Positions 37,001 to 41,746 of a stretch of DNA of 41,746 nucleotides are shown here, one piece after another (the stretch's first letter is position 1; each line of letters opens with the position of its first letter). The DNA is from Methanosarcina spelaei. GTDB taxonomy: Archaea > Halobacteriota > Methanosarcinia > Methanosarcinales > Methanosarcinaceae. Both the position numbers and the translations under genes were made by a program. The notes beneath the pieces are model-generated. The model did no database searches. It was given only the letters and a program-made list of their open reading frames with translations, and had not been told where the DNA came from. The stretch lies in contig NZ_LMVP01000168.1 in the NCBI RefSeq assembly GCF_002287235.1, positions 1 to 41,746 on the forward strand, written 5' to 3'.

Positions 37001-37935
37001 ACCTTCAGCAGCTGAAAACGAAATCGAAAGAACTCAATATTGAACTTCAGGCAGCCAGGAATAAGTATGAAGAGGCTGCAGAAGAGTTTGCAGTTCTTCT
37101 TAATTCCGGTTATGCAGAGACGGAAGAAGAATTCTACGAAAACGCTCGGTTCTGGGCTCAACGAACCGAGCTGGAAACTAGGAAAAGAGAAGCTGAACAA
37201 CAAATCCGGCGGGTTTCCAGAGATGACGAAGAGTACAAGCTTTTAGTGGGAGAGCTGCAAGCCTCTGATCTCTCAGGTCTGAAAGACGAGAATTGCAGGC
37301 TTGAGGAGTGCCTGAAAACCCTGGAACAAGAGGTCTCAAATACTATAGACAGTCGTGGAGCGATACGAAACCAGATCGAACAGCTTGAACATGGAAGCGA
37401 AGGTTCCCTGGCAAGGGTAATGCAGGAAAGCCTGCTGGAAGAACTCCACGAAAAGTCAAGGGAATGGGCTTCTCTGGTTTTAGCCCGGGAGATCCTTGCT
37501 AAAGCAGTCAAAGTCTATGAAAAGGAAAGACAGCCTGCAGTTCTCGTGGAAGCCCAGGCTTTTTTCTCAAATATTACCGGAGGCAGGTACACAAGGATTT
37601 ATTCTCCACTCAACTCTACCGAAATTTATGTTGAAGACCGGAATGGACGTCAGAAGAGCATCCAGGAACTCAGTCGGGGAACGGCCGAACAGCTTTATCT
37701 CTCTCTACGCTTCGGTTTCATTAGAGAATTCGGCCGACATTCGGAATCTCTTCCAATTGTTTTTGATGACGTTCTGGTGAACTTTGATCCTGTACGTTGC
37801 AAAAGTACCTGTGAAGCCATAAAGGATCTTGCATCGGACAACCAGATTTTTTATTTCACTTGTCATCCAGAAACCGTACGGATGCTCGTTGAAAGTTTTC
37901 CTGAAGCCAGAGCTGTAGACCTTGATGCAGTATAA
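34081..37935 (+). CDS. YhaN-like SMC/Rad50-type ATPase with a transmembrane hairpin
   Basis: 1284 residues from ATG 34081, with GGAGG 5 nt upstream. Walker A is GANEAGKST (31-39); the ABC-type signature ELSRGTAEQLYLSLR is near 1195 and Walker B LPIVFDDVLVNFD near 1222-1234, so the head is formed by both ends. Between lie long coiled-coil arms. Where Rad50 has a CxxC zinc hook, this has none. Instead two hydrophobic helices occur at about 590-633 (PAGMILLSGCIGLVYES, LLSGLVIFLLLFTTSAVYFL). Both arms contain duplicated modules: a 109-residue repeat in the first and a 128-residue repeat in the second. The family is YhaN, the partner of YhaO. A membrane-tethered DNA-end processing role is inference. 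Confidence 0.9.
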   Translation: MKINAIHIDGFGKFSSLSMGDLPSGLVVFTGANEAGKSTLFTFIRRMNFGLTNTRLCNLYPPLEGVKHGGRLAVTDSTGDRWVIERNAGRKEDVKVLLPDGNLGGKAELLKLLGYADRNVFENIYAFGLEELQSFETLNDLSINSKLYSAGTGVGVSISGLMNSVSSIENNLYRPRGSKPLINELLREIGKTEVKISEFEGVQKKYDSLHFEMEQKTLEINQLKQKSQNIRKKLNHIQNLISVWEDWKVFSESKIALESLPELESFPEKGGEKLTRLKERTGEIRETISRLQQELDKNAVKEISFSPDENLLQQKDSVLELRSGIEKYRSEEKTLPSLEMNLRQEKAGLTELLLELGPAWNEESLDRFDRSIPAKESVIQMRRSVEEIEDKVKETRNELQQVLNSIERILQENNLFEESLLVHRDRVIELGNGIEKYQADKDFLLFGTQELQDRKAELRKTLSGLEEGWDETVLDLFEHSIISKETVLRKRREMEEAGKIIERHCDRLKLASEEIREVCEEIEALKEKIEVYSTFPRPEELKQELEAVSYLRVTQPLLREKENELKNLEKEEMLFTALGHRETENESGLPLWPAGMILLSGCIGLVYESINGTLLSGLVIFLLLFTTSAVYFLKATNKSSVQPAWEEHPENTKSRKQDIKDSKEKLFREIAALKVSMKTRAKKCGFEDIPDPSIREKKADELQRAMVELKTASELRQREEKLQKKLDRLNASYMGLKDTLRTEEAKQEKVFQEWKVWLVSSGLSPEFSPEDVLELVSAVGACLEKQKNIIELEKQVKLKEATVRKYEEKACKVLEACGRPFSGIIIESEIAKLREDVSFAFNQAERVRKLEAESEGLNHKKGKLEARLLEEKKASDAISEKWTSWLRNYGLDPSLSVESVLEIFSVIRTCFDRQRAIRKLEEQAASSRTSIEAYEAKVAGVLQECGLPFSGLSFDARVEKLLSDFEKSSDEARNLQQLKTKSKELNIELQAARNKYEEAAEEFAVLLNSGYAETEEEFYENARFWAQRTELETRKREAEQQIRRVSRDDEEYKLLVGELQASDLSGLKDENCRLEECLKTLEQEVSNTIDSRGAIRNQIEQLEHGSEGSLARVMQESLLEELHEKSREWASLVLAREILAKAVKVYEKERQPAVLVEAQAFFSNITGGRYTRIYSPLNSTEIYVEDRNGRQKSIQELSRGTAEQLYLSLRFGFIREFGRHSESLPIVFDDVLVNFDPVRCKSTCEAIKDLASDNQIFYFTCHPETVRMLVESFPEARAVDLDAV

Positions 37936-38390
37936 CAGAAAGTTAAACGTAAAAGAGCCTGATAGAGAGTTAAAGCGTAAAAGAGCTGGTGGATCATATA
38001 AGGAGCTGCTAATCCAAAAGTTTAAATTTACTTTTCTTAGTCAAATTTCAAATGACCATCGATTATTTAATAACAAAAGTGACTCCAAGACTTTAATTGA
38101 AATCTCATTTATTTTTGAATCTGTCAAATTCTCTCAGAATCCGACATCGGCGGCTAAGTAAATCTTGATTTTTTTCATCAAACTTTTTTACCAGGGAGCT
38201 CTACTTTTTCCAATATCTTTTTTCAAAAAGTATATTTTAATATTACATTGCAAATATATATCCGTGGGAAATATATCTTCTTGGGAAATATTTCGGGTTA
38301 ATGAGAACAAGTGCAGGTTTAAGGTCAGCGAGCTTAGTAAAGCCAACAAATCTCGTTTGATAAGTGATTAAGTAAAATTCTTAAGTAAAA
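37936..38390. other. AT-rich intergenic DNA and upstream leader of the second TPR gene
   Basis: No credible gene; the ORF 37922-38161 lacks a ribosome-binding site and any motif. A TATA-like TATATTTTAA lies at 38231-38240, so the transcript of the following gene would begin near 38262. Confidence 0.4.
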
Positions 38391-38633
38391 TTCTGATAAT
38401 GAGTTCTGGCAATGAGTTCTGGCAATGAATCCTGATAATGAATCCTGATAATGAATTCTGATAATGAATTCTGATAATGAGTTCTGATAATGAGTTCTGA
38501 TAATGAGTTCTGATAATGAGTTCTGATAATGAGTTCTGATAATGAGTTCTGATAATGAATTCTGATAGTGAATTCTGATAATGAGTTCTGGCAATGAATT
38601 CTGACAAACATATTTTCGGGTTCTGATAATATG
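38391..38633. repeat. Sixteen 13-bp tandem repeats upstream of a TPR gene
   Basis: Unit ttctgataatgag (variants ggc for gat, final aa for ag), 16 contiguous copies at 38391-38598, one decayed copy, and a last isolated one (ttctgataatatg, 38621-38633) that contains the ATG of the next gene. A period of 13 keeps several frames open on the opposite strand, producing three spurious ORFs. Confidence 0.92.
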
Positions 38634-39689
38634 AGTGCAACGGATAAAAGTCGTGAGTTTCATCACTCTAAGAGAGACTCATTTTATGAAGAGGAATTTA
38701 TCGGATTAGAAACGTATGAAGGAAGAAAAAACGATATTGAAGTCATTAACATTCTCGGGTCTTTAATGCAGGATGAAGACTTTTCATTAGAAGATGAGAG
38801 CAGCTTTACTATTAAGAAAATACTGGCTTTTCTTGAAAAAGAAATAACTGAAGATCAATATTTTACTGAGGCATGGCTGATTAAAGGTACTGTACTCTAT
38901 AAAACCGGCAAATACAGAAGTTCAATAGAAGCTTTTGACAGTGCCCTGGAAACTATACCAGAGGTAATTTCTAAAGAAAACCTGTACCTATGGAAAAAGA
39001 GTGACAATATAAACTATAAATATGCACTAAAGTTCAAGGCTCTTGCCTTATTCAAGCTTGGAAGATATAAAGAGGCAATGGATACACTTAACGAGATCCT
39101 TTCACTCTATCCAGAGGACGTTGAAATCCAGAAATATAAAAACATGTTGTCTAAACTCGAAGATGAAAGTCTGATTAAAGAGTTGAATACTCTCCCATAT
39201 AACTCTCCTGAAGTGTCCGGTAAGGGGCACAGAGACAGGCAGGTTTACGAACCGGATAAGTATGTGAGAGCGCTGGAAGAATTTGATAAATGTCTTGAAA
39301 TCAACCCGGATGATGCAGATATCTGGAACTATAAAGGCTCTGCTCTTTATACTCTTGGTAGATATGAAGAGGCTTTAGAAGCATTTGATAAATCTCTTGA
39401 GATTAATCCTAAAAATGAAAACGTTTGGAGTTTCAAAGGTTCTACTCTTTATATGCTTGATAGGCCTGAAAAAGCATTAAAGGCACTTGATAAAGCGCTG
39501 CAGAGTAACCCAAACAGACCTGAAGCCTGGTTCAACAAAGGGTCTATTCTCTTTGAACTCGGAAGATATAAGCAGTCACTATCTGCAGTAGAGAATACTT
39601 TAAGAATTAGTGCGGAAGACACAAATGCTTTGAATCTCAAAAACTCTATTCTTCATAAACTTGGGGAGGACAAAGAACCAATTACCTGA
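38631..39689 (+). CDS. TPR-repeat protein
   Basis: 352 residues. The N-terminal 70 are variable and acidic, then TPRs: AWLIKGTVLYKTGKYRSSIE, KFKALALFKLGRYKEAMDTL, and three consecutive canonical units containing WNYKGSALYTLGRYEEALEA, WSFKGSTLYMLDRPEKALKA and WFNKGSILFELGRYKQSLSA, each 34 residues long. It is soluble and without a signal peptide, probably a scaffold. The ATG at 38631 has no clear ribosome-binding site and overlaps the last repeat unit; a later in-frame ATG (near 38766) would remove the N-terminal 45 residues. Confidence 0.85.
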   Translation: MSATDKSREFHHSKRDSFYEEEFIGLETYEGRKNDIEVINILGSLMQDEDFSLEDESSFTIKKILAFLEKEITEDQYFTEAWLIKGTVLYKTGKYRSSIEAFDSALETIPEVISKENLYLWKKSDNINYKYALKFKALALFKLGRYKEAMDTLNEILSLYPEDVEIQKYKNMLSKLEDESLIKELNTLPYNSPEVSGKGHRDRQVYEPDKYVRALEEFDKCLEINPDDADIWNYKGSALYTLGRYEEALEAFDKSLEINPKNENVWSFKGSTLYMLDRPEKALKALDKALQSNPNRPEAWFNKGSILFELGRYKQSLSAVENTLRISAEDTNALNLKNSILHKLGEDKEPIT

Positions 39690-39865
39690 AAAGGATGACG
39701 AATCAATTATTTGTTTATTTCTCTAATATATTTCTTTCCAGACTCATATCTTGATGGATAAGTATTATCTTTTGAGGAAAATTTAAGGGATTATTTTCCC
39801 CTCTTAAAAATTCAAGACAAAAGGCGGTCTGAACCGAAGTTACAGTTTTTCCATCTTGTTTTTGG
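39690..39865. other. Convergent intergenic DNA
   Basis: Nothing recognisable; T-rich patches after the TPR gene could terminate it. Confidence 0.4.
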
Positions 39866-39943
39866 TCTTCTGCTTTAACCTTCTGTTTTAATCTTCTGTT
39901 TTAATCTTCTGTTTTAATCTTCTGTTTTAATCTTTCGCTTTTA
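39866..39943. repeat. 13-bp tandem array between convergent genes
   Basis: Six copies of tcttctgttttaa: four exact or with one change and two edge variants. It has the same 13-bp period as the array at 38391-38598 but a different sequence. Confidence 0.85.
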
Positions 39944-39966
39944 GCGGCTACCTGTCTGAAATCGAA

Positions 39967-40338
39967 TTATCTGTTCTGGATTCTGGCTCTGCATTCTTTG
40001 ATAACATCATCAGGGCTGGAGTATTCCTTATCCGGGCAGGCCTCAAGAGCTTTTATTATTACATCACGGACATGAAGATCTCTAGCTTCATTGACCAGCT
40101 CCTGTTTTGTTGCAGGATATTTCCTTTTATGGAAAGCTTCTACAGCCTTTTGAAAACCTTCAAATTCATTGACGACGTCGTCAGCGCTGTTGTATTTCCT
40201 GTCTGGAATGTTCTCAAGAGTCTGCATTGTGTCGCCACTAATATTCTGTTTTCGGGCTTCGTCGATGACCTGGTTCTTCGTTGCAGGATATTTTACATTT
40301 CCTAAAATGCTCTGAACTTCAGTAGTGCTTGCTTGCAT
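39967..40338 (-). CDS. Protein with two DUF2795 domains
   Basis: 123 residues made of two copies of the DUF2795 motif: KYPATKNQVIDEARKQNISG with IPDRKYNSADDVVNEF, then KYPATKQELVNEARDLHVRD with CPDKEYSSPDDVIKE. The family usually has a single copy and is of unknown function, widespread in archaea and actinobacteria. GGGGGAG lies 8 nt before the ATG. A duplicated aaaatcataatatggg lies just upstream (40354-40387 on the plus strand). Confidence 0.85.
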   Translation of the reverse strand: MQASTTEVQSILGNVKYPATKNQVIDEARKQNISGDTMQTLENIPDRKYNSADDVVNEFEGFQKAVEAFHKRKYPATKQELVNEARDLHVRDVIIKALEACPDKEYSSPDDVIKECRARIQNR

Positions 40339-40648
40339 TACTTTTTCTCCCCCATATTATGATTTTTTCCCATATTATGATTTTATTTTCTCGGAGTTCC
40401 TTTCGATCTCAACCTGTTTTACTCCTTGTTTGATAAGTTCATTTTCTAAATTTAGGTTTCCAAAGCCTTTCCCAATTTAATTTCTCACCCTCTTTTATTC
40501 CCTCTTTACTACTACTCTAGTTTAATATAAAAAGAATTCAAACTAAATGTTTGTTAAAAGAGAGTTACTCAGGTCAGTAAGGCGATAGTTCTTAAAAGAT
40601 TAGGCTTTATCTTAAAAGCTTAAAGGCTTATCTTAAAAAGCTTGATCT
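40339..40648. other. AT-rich intergenic DNA
   Basis: No gene. It has a two-copy direct repeat catattatgatttt (40352-40385) upstream of the DUF2795 gene and short TTAAAAGATTAGGC/CTTATCTTAAAAG repeats near the end of the HD gene (40590-40640). Confidence 0.5.
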
Positions 40649-41209
40649 TTACCTTTGCCAGTGAGTTTCTTCCATATCAATAGCTGCAAAAATCTGTACA
40701 AGAGGGTGTCTTTTTATAGCTCTCATCAAATCTTCTGGGGTATACTCCATACCATATTCATAGCATGAAAAAAGTCCCATATGATAAAGGATTATATCCC
40801 TTTCGTTGCGTGTAAGTCTTATATACTTTTTAATTCTCTCAATAGAAAGAATTGAATGCTTATTATTTGCAGGATGATCTGGTAACGTCCGATAATTTCC
40901 ATAATCCCCAATATATAATCCTTCTTTACAGACATCGTGGCACAAAGCAATAATTATTAAAGAATCTTCAGGAAGTTGCTCTTTTTCCTTAAGACGAGAG
41001 TTCGATAATTTCAGCGGTTCTAATAAATTGAGGCAATGTTCCGCAAGTCCGCCGGGATAATCTCTATGATATTTTGTACTTGCTGGTGCAGAAAAGAAAT
41101 CAGAGGTTTCAATGTACTGGATGTAATCTTTAACTCCTTCTCTCTCCACTTCATTTAAGAGATCGCGAATATAAGTTTCGTTGGCAAAGATTTCATCCTC
41201 AGTCAACAT
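40649..41209 (-). CDS. HD-domain protein (putative phosphohydrolase)
   Basis: 186 residues from ATG 41209 (AAGGA 6 nt upstream); ATG 41230 adds seven residues. The HD pattern is visible: HRDYPGGLAEHCLNL (H58), ALCHDVCKEG (H91, D92), HPANNKHSILSIERI (H112, H118) and ILYHMGLF (H143). HD proteins hydrolyse nucleotides or phosphodiesters using a metal; the arrangement resembles the YfbR/YedJ-like HD hydrolases. The substrate is unknown. It stands alone between promoter-bearing intergenic regions. Confidence 0.85.
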   Translation of the reverse strand: MLTEDEIFANETYIRDLLNEVEREGVKDYIQYIETSDFFSAPASTKYHRDYPGGLAEHCLNLLEPLKLSNSRLKEKEQLPEDSLIIIALCHDVCKEGLYIGDYGNYRTLPDHPANNKHSILSIERIKKYIRLTRNERDIILYHMGLFSCYEYGMEYTPEDLMRAIKRHPLVQIFAAIDMEETHWQR

Positions 41210-41244
41210 TTCAGTTCCTTCAAATATCAAAAATTATTGAGATT

Positions 41245-41253
41245 CTTATATAG
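41245..41253 (-). promoter_or_regulatory. Candidate TATA box of the HD-domain gene
   Basis: The minus strand reads CTATATAAG about 36 nt upstream of the ATG at 41209. Confidence 0.45.
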
Positions 41254-41387
41254 TTTGACTTCAACAAATGTTATTTTTCTGATAAAAAGTAAATTTTGCT
41301 CCTACCTATCTATATATTAGATAGCTGGAAACTAAATAAATGCAATAGAATAAATTTTCCTTAAGTTTAATAATTATAGAAAACGTA

Positions 41388-41410
41388 CATGATATTCTTC
41401 GAATAACATG
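41388..41410. repeat. Imperfect inverted repeat near the transposase fragment
   Basis: catgatattc, ttc, gaataacatg: 10-bp arms with one mismatch. It could be a terminator for the transposase gene or part of an IS end; neither can be shown here. Confidence 0.4.
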
Positions 41411-41485
41411 CACAACTAAATGAAAGTACTCCCCTCTCTTTTTTTTGACTATTAAGGTATCCTCTTCAAATTGAGTGGAAAGCTC

Positions 41486-41746
41486 TCAATTTCTGCTTAT
41501 TGAGCTTTTTTCTCTGATTAGTTGAGCCAGAGATGGCATCCCAAATGTACCGCTAACTCTATCACATATGTACTGATATGCACTTACACCCAGTTTCTTT
41601 GCTGTCTGAACAATCGTCATAAATGTGTCATTTGCTTTTGTTCCTTCCTCTGTTATGGTTTGAAGGCTCACATCTCTTTTTCTGACTTTTGCTCTCGCCG
41701 CTAGTTCCGCTGCATTGTTATGCAGCGGAACCTCTGGCAACAGCAG
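41486..41746 (-). mobile_element. IS66-type transposase, C-terminal part, runs off the right edge
   Basis: The minus-strand frame is open from the window edge to a TGA at 41486-41488, at least 86 codons. It contains PEVPLHNNAAELAARAKVRK and AKKLGVSAYQYICDRVSG, which match the end of IS66-type transposases (the DNNxAE and IQTAK regions). The frame remains open at the edge, so it may belong to an intact IS element outside. The start is not in the window. Whether it is functional is unknown. Confidence 0.75.

Noticed and set aside
37922-38161. 79-codon ORF after the YhaN-like gene
   Set aside because: It starts inside the end of the ATPase gene in another frame, lacks motifs, and its composition matches intergenic DNA.
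38334-38666. Three minus-strand ORFs with NSLSELIIRTHYQ repeats
   Set aside because: All three frames are open because the 13-bp unit has no stop on that strand; 13 residues equal three units, so the repeat is an artefact.

Overview
The window is a chromosomal segment of a methanogenic archaeon, almost certainly a Methanosarcina. Support comes from the archaeal ribosomal-protein order with archaeal or eukaryotic-type members (S4e, L32e, L19e, RNase P subunit Rnp1), the RNA polymerase D subunit with two ferredoxin-type cysteine clusters, a zinc-LID bacterial-type adenylate kinase beside secY, strong GGTG/GAGGTG ribosome-binding sites, and long AT-rich intergenic DNA with minisatellite-like repeats. 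The species cannot be fixed by eye.

Layout. (1) 1-1537, minus strand: an open, TTG-initiated, secreted repeat protein that runs off the left edge; an 18-bp tandem array lies in its leader. (2) 1.7-3.65 kb: about 2 kb of mostly non-coding DNA with a 30-bp array and an apparent promoter that gives the ribosomal operon a leader of about 660 nt. (3) 3.66-15.2 kb: the large ribosomal operon L3-L4-L23-L2-S19-L22-S3-L29-Rnp1-S17-L14-L24-S4e-L5-S14-S8-L6-L32e-L19e-L18-S5-L30-L15, ending at a perfect hairpin that contains the L15 stop codon. (4) 15.3-21.9 kb: secY, adk, a small winged-helix regulator, a gamma-class carbonic anhydrase homologue (minus), a DUF106/EMC3-type membrane insertase, cmk and cbf5. 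(5) 22.0-25.2 kb: tRNA-Ser(GGA), a 24-bp iteron-like array, and a two-gene ABC exporter with a bacterial-looking terminator, lying between cbf5 and the next ribosomal block. (6) 25.5-28.5 kb: S13-S4-S11-rpoD and two identical tRNA-Leu(GAG) genes. (7) 28.6-41.7 kb: an accessory region with a DUF429 protein, a giant TPR protein, a YhaO/YhaN-like nuclease and SMC-like ATPase pair, a second TPR protein preceded by sixteen 13-bp repeats, a two-domain DUF2795 protein, an HD-domain protein and an IS66-type transposase fragment at the right edge.

The genes of blocks 3-6 form the translation core: ribosome assembly, tRNA and rRNA processing (Rnp1, Cbf5), membrane insertion (SecY, DUF106/EMC3), nucleotide kinases (Adk, Cmk) and transcription (RpoD). 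The most striking observation is an in-frame TAA at codon 13 of rps17; the reading frame is otherwise intact on both sides. Other points of interest are the YhaN-like protein (transmembrane hairpin and duplicated coiled-coil modules), the apparently acquired ABC exporter, the uORF-rich 13-bp repeat leader, and the six different short tandem arrays (13-30 bp) at gene boundaries.
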